Source: Planctomycetota bacterium
GTDB lineage: Bacteria > Planctomycetota > Phycisphaerae > WQYP01
Direction of reading: 5' to 3'
Assembly (NCBI GenBank): GCA_021838985.1
Contig: JAKCCC010000018.1
Location: 1-12,312 of the forward strand
Length of the DNA stretch: 12,312 nucleotides
Made by a program: the position numbers and the translations under genes. The notes below the pieces were generated by a model. It searched no databases. It saw only the letters and a program-made list of their open reading frames with translations, and had not been told where the DNA came from. Shown here in pieces: positions 1 through 6,857 of the stretch (positions are counted from its first letter, which is position 1; the number at the start of each line of letters is the position of its first letter).

Positions 1-9
1 GCACTAGTA

Positions 10-67
10 GGCACGCTCCGCGTGCCGTTAAACCAAACGGAAAAGCCACGGCACGGGGACCGTGTCC
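10..67. repeat. Pair of related palindromes (REP/BIME-like)
   Basis: Two similar hairpins lie 25 bp apart. The first, 10-26, is a perfect 7-bp stem: GGCACGC, loop TCC, GCGTGCC. The second, 50-67, has core CACGG, loop GGA, CCGTG (52-64), flanked by a G-T wobble and a further G-C pair. Both begin GGCACG and have 3-nt loops that are complements of each other's class (TCC and GGA). Neither is followed by a T-run on either strand, so they are poor intrinsic terminators. The arrangement resembles dispersed intergenic palindromic repeats, but one window cannot show that copies exist elsewhere. Confidence 0.45.
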
Positions 68-207
68 ACCGGGGCGGATCTTCGACCTGCTACTGGGACC
101 ATCCGGAGGCCTCGTTTCAATTACCGCATTCATTCCGCGTTCCTACTTAGGAAACCCGTGCGCTCTTTCCTGGCTCGGAGCGTAAGCGACGGGTGACGCC
201 GGGCGAA

Positions 208-242
208 TCCCGATAGTCCCGATGGAAATCGGGAGCTCGGGA
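208..242 (+). promoter_or_regulatory. Nested stem-loop in the leader
   Basis: The inner stem TCCCGAT (217-223) pairs perfectly with ATCGGGA (228-234) around a GGAA loop. An outer stem TCCCGA (208-213) pairs perfectly with TCGGGA (237-242), across a small internal loop (TAG on one side, GC on the other). Total paired length is 13 bp. No T-tract follows on either strand, so it is not a canonical terminator. It lies about 100 nt before the start codon at 340 and would be in the 5' leader if transcription starts upstream. It could also be the end signal of a gene outside the window. Confidence 0.45.
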
Positions 243-329
243 ATGGTTACAAAATCTGGTATACGCCTGCATCCAGTGGCTGGCTTTCCGGGCGCCAGAT
301 ATCGCCGATAATAACGTCGGTGGTGAAGT

Positions 330-333
330 GGAG
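330..333 (+). promoter_or_regulatory. Shine-Dalgarno site that decides the fusion-gene start
   Basis: GGAG sits 6 nt before the ATG at 340. An in-frame GTG at 328 overlaps this SD and has no SD of its own, so ATG 340 is preferred. Confidence 0.65.
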
Positions 334-339
334 ACACGC

Positions 340-2229
340 ATGAATCCACAATCATTTATGACCGCTAATTATGTGGCCCGACAATTACAGTTCAATATGA
401 CCGAAGGGTGGGACCAGGGGGAACGGGCCACCAGTGATTATTACCGCCCCCGGCAGACCTTTCCGGAGCGCTTCGGCGAGCTGCTGGCGAAGGTGCGGGC
501 CATGGGCTTTAGCGCGCTGGACCTGTGGACGGCCCATTTGAACTGGAGTTGGGCCACACCGGAGCATATCACCACCGCAGTGCGGTTGTTGGCCGAGCAG
601 AAACTGCAAGTGGTCAGCCTGGCCGGATATTTTGGCTCCACGGTGCAGGAATTTGAGAAGGCCTGTCAGCTGGCGGCAGCGGTGAAAACCTCTGTTCTGG
701 GCGGGAGTACGGCGGCCTTGGAGGTGGATCGTCCGGCCGTGGTGGAGCTTCTAAAAAAGTATGCTCTCAAGCTGGCGCTGGAGAACCATCCCGAGAAAAG
801 CGCCGGCGAAATGCTGCAAAAAATCGGTGATGGCGCCGGAGGCGTTATCGGCACGGCGGTGGATACCGGCTGGTATGCCACGCAGGGTTGTGACGCGGTC
901 CGGGCCATCAAGGAACTGAGCCGACACATTTTTCTGGTGCATTTGAAGGATGTTCTGGCGCCCGGGGCGCACGAAACTTGCCGCTATGGCCGCGGCTGCG
1001 TTCCCATCGGAGCCTGCGTAAGGGCTTTGCAAGCCCAGGGCTATCAGGGCGGCTGCAGCGTAGAACACGAGCCGGAGCATTTCGATCCGACGGCCGACTG
1101 CCAGGCGAATCTGGCGATGCTGCGGAACTGGCTCAACGTTGCGGATGGTTCTGCCACTGTTGGAAAACGCCTGGGCGTGGGCATTATCGGCTGCGGGAAC
1201 ATCGCCGTGCCCTATGCCCAGAATTTGCTGATGTCCCCGCGGATTGCGCTGATCGCGGCGGCGGATAAAGAACCGGACCGGGCGAAGACTTACGCGGCGA
1301 AATTCGGCTGCAAGCCTTGTCGGTCCACCCGCGCTTTACTGGCTGATCCGACCATCGAGCTGGTGGTCAACCTGACGATTCACCACGCCCATAAAAAAGT
1401 GACCACCCAGTGTTTAACCGCCGGCAAACACGTGCACAGTGAAAAACCGCTGGCCCTGAAATACCGGGACGCACAAAAACTCGTCGCGTTGGCCGCCGCA
1501 AAAAACGTGCGCCTGGGTTGTTCGCCGTTTACATTCATGGGGGAGGCCCAGCAGACGGCATGGAAGCTCATCCGGCAAGGGCGTCTGGGGACGGTGCGTG
1601 TGGCGTACGCGGAAGTCAACTGGGGCCGAATTGAATTCTGGCATCCCAATCCGGCTCCATTTTATGAGGTCGGGGCGTTGTTCGATGTGGGGGTATATCC
1701 GCTGACCGTGCTCACGACCATTTTCGGGCCGGCCCGGCGTGTGGCGGCATACGGGAAAGTACTTTATCCCGATCGGCAGACCAAAGACGGCACGGCCTTC
1801 CATATTGACACGCCCGATTTCGTGACCGCCACGGTAGAGCTGGCCAACGGAACCCTGGTGCGTTTAACGACGAATTTTTACGTTACCGGTCGGAGCAAAC
1901 AGACCGGCATTGAATTTCATGGCGATCGTGGCTCGTTGTATCTGTCAAGCTGGTGCGATTTTAATGCGACCGTGGAATTCGCTGAATTCGGCCAGTCATA
2001 TTCACCGGTGACCTTGGTCAAGGAACCTTATCCCGGCATTGACTGGGGCCGGGCGGTTTCCGACATGGCGGAGGCTATGGCCCAAGGGCGTGCCCATCGC
2101 GCCACAGGCGAGCAGGCGGCGCACGTGGTGGAAATTCTTGGCGCCGCAGCCAAGTCACTTAAAAGCCATAAACCTGTGGCGGTGACCTCCAACTTCACGC
2201 CGCCGGTGCCGATGGACTGGGCGGTTTGA
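340..2229 (+). CDS. TIM-barrel isomerase/epimerase fused to Gfo/Idh/MocA oxidoreductase
   Basis: A 629-residue two-domain cytoplasmic protein with no signal peptide. Residues about 10-268 form an AP_endonuc_2/xylose-isomerase-like TIM barrel. The four metal-ligand positions expected in this fold are present: Glu148 (LALENHPE), Asp175 (AVDTGW), His201 (LVHLKD) and Glu242 (SVEHEP). Residues about 276-629 form a Gfo/Idh/MocA dehydrogenase with nucleotide motif GIIGCGNIA (281-289), the EKP motif at 368-370 (Lys369 catalytic) and FDVGVYP (448-454). The last motif carries Tyr where many members have His, as in glucose-fructose oxidoreductase-type enzymes. These two families usually occur as separate neighbouring genes that act on sugars, cyclitols or 3-keto-glycosides. 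Fusion implies that oxidation and isomerisation or elimination of one substrate are coupled (inference). The substrate is unknown. Domain calls are firm; the reaction is not. Confidence 0.88.
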   Translation: MNPQSFMTANYVARQLQFNMTEGWDQGERATSDYYRPRQTFPERFGELLAKVRAMGFSALDLWTAHLNWSWATPEHITTAVRLLAEQKLQVVSLAGYFGSTVQEFEKACQLAAAVKTSVLGGSTAALEVDRPAVVELLKKYALKLALENHPEKSAGEMLQKIGDGAGGVIGTAVDTGWYATQGCDAVRAIKELSRHIFLVHLKDVLAPGAHETCRYGRGCVPIGACVRALQAQGYQGGCSVEHEPEHFDPTADCQANLAMLRNWLNVADGSATVGKRLGVGIIGCGNIAVPYAQNLLMSPRIALIAAADKEPDRAKTYAAKFGCKPCRSTRALLADPTIELVVNLTIHHAHKKVTTQCLTAGKHVHSEKPLALKYRDAQKLVALAAAKNVRLGCSPFTFMGEAQQTAWKLIRQGRLGTVRVAYAEVNWGRIEFWHPNPAPFYEVGALFDVGVYPLTVLTTIFGPARRVAAYGKVLYPDRQTKDGTAFHIDTPDFVTATVELANGTLVRLTTNFYVTGRSKQTGIEFHGDRGSLYLSSWCDFNATVEFAEFGQSYSPVTLVKEPYPGIDWGRAVSDMAEAMAQGRAHRATGEQAAHVVEILGAAAKSLKSHKPVAVTSNFTPPVPMDWAV

Positions 2230-2343
2230 TGTCCGCAGGAGCAAGGCCAACCCCAATACGTAAAAACAAACAGGACCCGCATGAGGATGTGGAAGCGCCG
2301 GACGCCCCGTACCGCTTTGCCCTCCTCACTTTTTCCTTGATTT

Positions 2344-2367
2344 GGCGTTTTCGCGATGAAACACGCC
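2344..2367 (+). promoter_or_regulatory. Imperfect hairpin before the lpd ribosome-binding site
   Basis: GGCGTTTTC (2344-2352) pairs with GAAACACGCC (2358-2367) around a 5-nt loop, with a single bulged C. It ends 9 nt before the SD of the next gene (GAGGTGA, 2377-2383). It is not followed by a T-run, so it is not a terminator for the upstream gene; a T-rich stretch (about 2332-2338) precedes it instead. A role in translation or mRNA stability is possible but unproven. Nothing else recognisable lies in the 157-bp gap at 2230-2386. Confidence 0.3.
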
Positions 2368-2386
2368 GATGGAAACGAGGTGACCC

Positions 2387-3802
2387 ATGGCCGAAATCGA
2401 ATACGACCTGGCGATTATTGGCGCCGGACCGGGTGGTTATACCGCGGCGATACGCGCGGCGCAGTTGGGGATGCGCGTGGCGTGTATTGAGAAAGAATCC
2501 CAGTTGGGTGGAACCTGTCTGCGCCTGGGTTGCATTCCCAGCAAGGCCCTGTTGGAGGCGACGGAAAAATTCAGTGTGGCCAGGGAAAAATTTGGCGCCT
2601 TTGGCATCCAGTGTGACCAGTTGCGGATGAATTTGCCGACGCTACTGGCCCGCAAAGATAAAGTCGTCGAAACCCTGGCCCAGGGTGTGGCCGGTCTGTT
2701 CCGCAAAAATAAAATCGAGCGCTTCGTCGGCACCGCCGCCTTAACGGGCACCGACCAACTCCATATTACCGGGCCAACGGGCGACTCCACACTCCGAGCC
2801 AGGCGAATCCTCATCGCCACCGGCAGTGCGCCGATGGAACTGCCCGCCTTGCCGTTCGATGGTACGCGCGTCATCAGCTCGGACCAGGCGATCGCCCTGC
2901 CGGCGGTCCCGCAAGAGCTGGTCGTCATCGGAGCCGGCGCCATCGGGCTGGAACTTTCTTCTGTCTGGAGCCGGTTGGGCGCGAAAGTGACTATTCTGGA
3001 AATTCATCATACCACCCTGCCGGGCGCGGATGATGAAATGGGTCGGGGGATGGAACGCGCGCTTAAAAAACAGGGGCTGATGTTTCACTTCGCCGTGCAG
3101 GTCATCGGTTTGCGCTCGGAGAACGGCCGGGTACAGGTACGTTTTGTGCCCCGGACCGCGACCGCGGGGAAAGGAGAAAGCAGCGTCTCCGCGGACGTGG
3201 TTCTGGTGGCGGTGGGGCGGCGGCCGTACACGCGCGGATTGCAGCTGGAGCGCGCCGGGGTACGGGTGGACCAGCGCGGAAGAATCTGCGTCAACCAGCA
3301 CTGGCAGACGTCCGCGCCGAATATCTACGCGATTGGCGATGTCATTGGCGGGGCCATGCTGGCGCACAAGGCCGAGGACGAAGCGATCGCCGTGGTGGAG
3401 CGGATGGCCGGGAAGGCCGGGCATGTGAACTACGCCACCATTCCTGCTGTGGTCTATACCGCGCCGGAACTGGCCTGGGTCGGGTCAACGGAAGAGCAGC
3501 TCCGGGAAAAGAATATCGCCTATGGCGTCGGCAAATTCCGTTTTGCCGCCAATAGCCGGGCCTTGTGTATGGACGAAACCGAGGGGCTGGTGAAAATCCT
3601 TTTCGATCGCGAAAACGACCGGGTGTTGGGCGTACACATCCTGGGGCCGCAGGCCTCCGCCTTGATCGCGGAGGCCGTACTGGCCATGGAGTTTTCCGCC
3701 AGCAGCGAGGATCTTGCCCGGACCTGCCACGCCCATCCCAGCCTCCCCGAAGCGGTGCGCGAAGCCGCCTTGGCGGCCCAGGGCCGCACGCTCAACTCAT
3801 AA
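2387..3802 (+). CDS. lpdA: Dihydrolipoyl dehydrogenase (E3)
   Basis: A 471-residue FAD flavoprotein, the normal length for the family. It reoxidises dihydrolipoamide with NAD+ in 2-oxoacid dehydrogenase complexes or the glycine cleavage system. Visible motifs are the FAD site GAGPGG (12-17), the redox-active disulfide Cys44/Cys49 in GGTCLRLGCIPSK, the NAD site GAGAIGLE (182-189), the second FAD motif AIGDV (315-319) and the C-terminal HAHPSLPE, where His450 and Glu455 form the catalytic dyad. The full set points to an active lipoamide dehydrogenase rather than mercuric or glutathione reductase. Start ATG 2387 has SD GAGG(TGA) at 2377. No E1, E2 or glycine-cleavage genes are in view, so its partner complex is unknown. 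It follows the fusion gene at 157 bp and may be transcribed separately. Confidence 0.95.
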   Translation: MAEIEYDLAIIGAGPGGYTAAIRAAQLGMRVACIEKESQLGGTCLRLGCIPSKALLEATEKFSVAREKFGAFGIQCDQLRMNLPTLLARKDKVVETLAQGVAGLFRKNKIERFVGTAALTGTDQLHITGPTGDSTLRARRILIATGSAPMELPALPFDGTRVISSDQAIALPAVPQELVVIGAGAIGLELSSVWSRLGAKVTILEIHHTTLPGADDEMGRGMERALKKQGLMFHFAVQVIGLRSENGRVQVRFVPRTATAGKGESSVSADVVLVAVGRRPYTRGLQLERAGVRVDQRGRICVNQHWQTSAPNIYAIGDVIGGAMLAHKAEDEAIAVVERMAGKAGHVNYATIPAVVYTAPELAWVGSTEEQLREKNIAYGVGKFRFAANSRALCMDETEGLVKILFDRENDRVLGVHILGPQASALIAEAVLAMEFSASSEDLARTCHAHPSLPEAVREAALAAQGRTLNS

Positions 3803-3853
3803 GGCGTGGCCCTAGCGCTGGGTTGGGACGATCAGGATTTTGCCCCGCGGCGT

Positions 3854-3872
3854 CCGGCCTCAACCTGGCCGG
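3854..3872. terminator. Weak hairpin between convergent genes
   Basis: CCGGCC (3854-3859), a 7-nt loop and GGCCGG (3867-3872) form a perfect 6-bp GC stem in the 103-bp gap between the convergent lpd and GH2 genes. The position suits a bidirectional terminator, but neither strand has a following T-tract, so this is a weak candidate. Confidence 0.25.
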
Positions 3873-3905
3873 CTGTACGGTGGCGAAGGCTGGCAACGGA
3901 AAACG

Positions 3906-6845
3906 TTATGGGCGGGTGACACGAAAGGCTAGGCGGGCGGAGCACAGCCCATCCGCGGAGGCTTGGAGCAGAATACGGCCCGGCTTCCGCCCGGCTTGGA
4001 CGAGCACCATGCACCAGCCATTAAACGCGCTCCGGTAATCCGCCTGGCTCGGCTCGTGGCAACTGGGATCGCCATTGCCCACCCCGGCGTTGCGCCCCAT
4101 CCCGTGCACAGTGAAGCGAACCATGTTCCCGGCGGTGGGAACCACACGCCCCTGGGCGTCGATAATAGCGACGGATACGGGCGCCGTATCCTGGCCATCG
4201 GCGCGCATTGTGACACGATCCGGGGTCAGCCTGATTGCCGCCGGCGCCCCGGTGGTTTCAACCGCCGTGACGATCACAAGCTTACCATCGAGATAGCCTC
4301 TCGCTTCGAGTCGGCCGGGTTGATAGGGAACCTGATCCCATTGCAAATGGCCAAATTCGACCAGAGCCTTCTTCCCGAGGCTTCTACCGTTGAGGAATAA
4401 TTCCACCGCGTCACAATTGCTAAAGCACCAAACCGGGACGGGACGGCCCTCCCGGCCCGGCCAGTTCCAATGTGGGAAAATGTGTACGAGCGGCTGCTGG
4501 CGCCGCCACCAGGATTTCCAGTAGAATGCGGCGTCCTTGGGGAAACCGCACATGTCCAGGAACCCGAAGTTGGAATTAATCTCCGGCCAGCCGAAGGGCG
4601 TTGGCTCGCCGCGATAATCAAAGCCGGTCCAATAAAAGCCGCCGGCGACAAATCGCCGTGATGCCAGTGGCTGCCAGGATCCGTCCGGAGCCATATAGCT
4701 GCTCAGGTGGGCGGTGGTCTGATCGGTCTGATAAACCCCACGGCATTCGGTGTTGCTGCCGATTTCACTGCCGAAAATGGGTTTTCCGGGAATGGTCTGG
4801 TGCAGCCAGTCGTAGTCCTGGTAGTTGTAATTAACGCCTAATAGATCCTCTACGCTCGGGGCGCCGACCCGCCAGGCCTGGCCCACACCCGCGTTGAAGG
4901 CGCACGTAATAGGGCGGGTGCGGTCGTGCCGATGCACCGCCCGCCGCAGCGCCTCCATCATTTTCCGATCATAGCCGGTGCCTTGAATGGCGAATTCCTC
5001 ATTCCACATGGACCACATGATCACCGAAGGATGATTACGATCGCGCAGCACCATGCTTTCGACGTGCCAGGTGTTGGCATAGGGCTGCCCTACCCAGGAC
5101 TTTACCGCAACCGAACTGCCCGGATGGCGGTTTTCGTCCATGACCAACAGGCCCAGCTCATCGCAGGCGTCGTACATGGCGGGCGCCATGGGGTTGTGCG
5201 AACAACGAATGGCGTTGCAGCCGAATTCCTTGAGCCGCTTCATGCGGTAGTGCCACAGACTCTCTGGCAAGCCGATGCCAACGCCGACAAAATCCTGATG
5301 GTTGCAGGTGCCCTGCAGTTTGACCGGTTGCCCATTAAGAAAAAATCCCCGCTGCGGGTCGAAGCGGATAGTGCGGACACCGAATTTTTGTTCGTGGCGA
5401 TCCACCACCACTCCCTGCCGAATTATCTCGGTAACCAGCTTGTACCGCCGCGGATGCTCCAAGGACCACAACTGGACGCTCGGAAGCGACACCCGCTGTA
5501 CCAGCCTGATTCCACGGTGCAGGTAACTGGATTGGTCCACGTCCTGGGGATGCAGCAGCGCCGCCCGGGCCTCGGCGGGAGCCGCCGCGGCGCTCGGCGG
5601 CACGCGTAGCGCGGTTTGAACGGTGGCGATCTCGCGCTCGTCGGGATCCAACACCTGCGAGAGTACCCGGCAAGTTTGGGGCTGCGCGGCGCCGTTGGCG
5701 ACGGTGGTTTCAATGGTCAATTCCGCGACGGGGTGATCGAGCTCATTTCGCACAGCGCTTTGAACGTAAACACCCCACGGCGCTACATGCAGTTTATCCG
5801 CGATGGTCAGCCACACCGGGCGGTAAATGCCGCCGCCCTCATACCACCAGCCTTCGAAGTCGCAGGGGTTGACATAAACCGCCAGCACATTGCCGCCACC
5901 ATAGTTGGCATGGGCGGTGATGTCTACATGGAAGGATGTATATCCACCTGGATGCCGCCCCAGGGGCTGCCCGTTGAGATAGATCCGGGCATCCCGGAAG
6001 ACCCCCTCGAAATACAACCACACGCTTTTATCGCGGGCCCAGGCCGGCAGGGTGAACCGGCGGCGATACCAGGCGGGGTAGACAGGCAAGAAGCCATGAC
6101 CGCCGTCAGCGGCCGGCGAATATCGACCCTCCACGATGTAATCGTGCGGCAACTGTACTTGGCGCCAAGAACGGTCATCCAGTTCGACCGCGGCCTTTTC
6201 GCGCCACGGAAGTTCGGGCGTCCAACCGAAGGCCACGGGGCCATAGATGCCCCCCGGCCCGCCGGTGTTGTGCACCCGCACGAGTAGCACATTCGGCCCG
6301 CGGCTTGCCCACGCGGCATCGAGGTCTACGCCAAAGGGCGAATTCCAGCCGTGGTGCCGGCGCAATAGTGTTCCATTCAGATAAACAACGGCGTTGTCAT
6401 CAACATGCGTGAATTCCACGCGGCGCCCCAGATGGTTCAGCGGCGGCAAGACGGTGCGAAACCAGGCATAGCCAGGTTCATGCAGCTGGGCACGATTGAC
6501 CCCCAGACGGCTGGGGTGGGTGGTCCGCCAGCCGTCTCCGCGGCTCACCGGCGTATCGGGATTCGCAACGGCGGCGGCTTGATCCGCAGCGGCGATTTTC
6601 CAGAGCCAATCATCCAGAAGCGTGCGGTCGTGCAGGGCCGATGCCGGGGGAGCGGGTTGGAAACGCCAATCAAAATCAAACCGCTCAACACACCGGGGCG
6701 TCCGGGGGCCGCCGGGAAAACGATTGGCGACAGGCGCCGACGCAGCAGAGGCGGCCCGGATCGGCGGCGCCGCGCGGCCAACGGTAGACAGCCGGGACCA
6801 GGTCCATGTTCCTAGGCCCATTTTGATGAAATCGCGGCGCCGCAT
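3906..6845 (-). CDS. Tat-exported glycoside hydrolase family 2 (beta-galactosidase/glucuronidase-like)
   Basis: A 979-residue enzyme predicted to cleave beta-linked sugars with retention. The N-terminus MRRRDFIK fits the twin-arginine consensus (RRxFLK), so it is probably exported folded. Order of domains: an extra galactose-binding-like beta-sandwich (about 60-208; HVDDNAVVYLNG, GPGGIYGPV); the usual GH2 sugar-binding domain (about 210-350; LPHDYIVEG, IYLNGQPLG); an Ig-like middle domain (about 350-490); the TIM barrel (about 495-790) with acid/base Glu616 in WNEE and nucleophile Glu694 in FGSEIGS; a DUF4982-type domain (about 795-865); and a C-terminal Ig-like domain ending near VGNGDP. ATG 6845 has an AGGA SD (6852-6855) with a 6-nt spacer. 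The stop codon of the UroD-like gene lies 12 bp upstream, so the two are surely co-transcribed. Substrate (galactoside, glucuronide, other) cannot be fixed from motifs. Confidence 0.93.
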   Translation of the reverse strand: MRRRDFIKMGLGTWTWSRLSTVGRAAPPIRAASAASAPVANRFPGGPRTPRCVERFDFDWRFQPAPPASALHDRTLLDDWLWKIAAADQAAAVANPDTPVSRGDGWRTTHPSRLGVNRAQLHEPGYAWFRTVLPPLNHLGRRVEFTHVDDNAVVYLNGTLLRRHHGWNSPFGVDLDAAWASRGPNVLLVRVHNTGGPGGIYGPVAFGWTPELPWREKAAVELDDRSWRQVQLPHDYIVEGRYSPAADGGHGFLPVYPAWYRRRFTLPAWARDKSVWLYFEGVFRDARIYLNGQPLGRHPGGYTSFHVDITAHANYGGGNVLAVYVNPCDFEGWWYEGGGIYRPVWLTIADKLHVAPWGVYVQSAVRNELDHPVAELTIETTVANGAAQPQTCRVLSQVLDPDEREIATVQTALRVPPSAAAAPAEARAALLHPQDVDQSSYLHRGIRLVQRVSLPSVQLWSLEHPRRYKLVTEIIRQGVVVDRHEQKFGVRTIRFDPQRGFFLNGQPVKLQGTCNHQDFVGVGIGLPESLWHYRMKRLKEFGCNAIRCSHNPMAPAMYDACDELGLLVMDENRHPGSSVAVKSWVGQPYANTWHVESMVLRDRNHPSVIMWSMWNEEFAIQGTGYDRKMMEALRRAVHRHDRTRPITCAFNAGVGQAWRVGAPSVEDLLGVNYNYQDYDWLHQTIPGKPIFGSEIGSNTECRGVYQTDQTTAHLSSYMAPDGSWQPLASRRFVAGGFYWTGFDYRGEPTPFGWPEINSNFGFLDMCGFPKDAAFYWKSWWRRQQPLVHIFPHWNWPGREGRPVPVWCFSNCDAVELFLNGRSLGKKALVEFGHLQWDQVPYQPGRLEARGYLDGKLVIVTAVETTGAPAAIRLTPDRVTMRADGQDTAPVSVAIIDAQGRVVPTAGNMVRFTVHGMGRNAGVGNGDPSCHEPSQADYRSAFNGWCMVLVQAGRKPGRILLQASADGLCSARLAFRVTRP

Positions 6846-6857
6846 GGTTCGTCCTGG

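Larger units (their letters stand above)
1..339. other. Non-coding leader upstream of the fusion gene
   Basis: No convincing gene is seen here. Plus frame 1 is open from base 1 to a TAG at 148-150, but its translation has no recognisable features and contains the palindromes. The short minus-strand frames at 143-355 overlap the downstream gene start and look like noise. The stretch holds the palindrome pair, a 6-bp inverted repeat TTCCTA/TAGGAA (140-153), the nested hairpin at 208-242, and a possible extended -10 (TGGTATACG, 257-265) with no good -35. A promoter for the downstream gene probably lies here but cannot be fixed. Confidence 0.4.

Noticed and set aside
1..150. Open plus frame at the left edge, possibly a gene tail
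   Set aside because: Only about 49 codons, no recognisable protein pattern, and it runs through the palindrome pair.
2741..3424. A 227-codon minus-strand frame inside lpdA
   Set aside because: It is the antisense shadow of an intact dihydrolipoyl dehydrogenase with all catalytic motifs.
4926..5609. A 227-codon plus-strand frame inside the GH2 gene
   Set aside because: It is antisense to a complete, motif-rich hydrolase; long antisense frames are expected in GC-rich genes.
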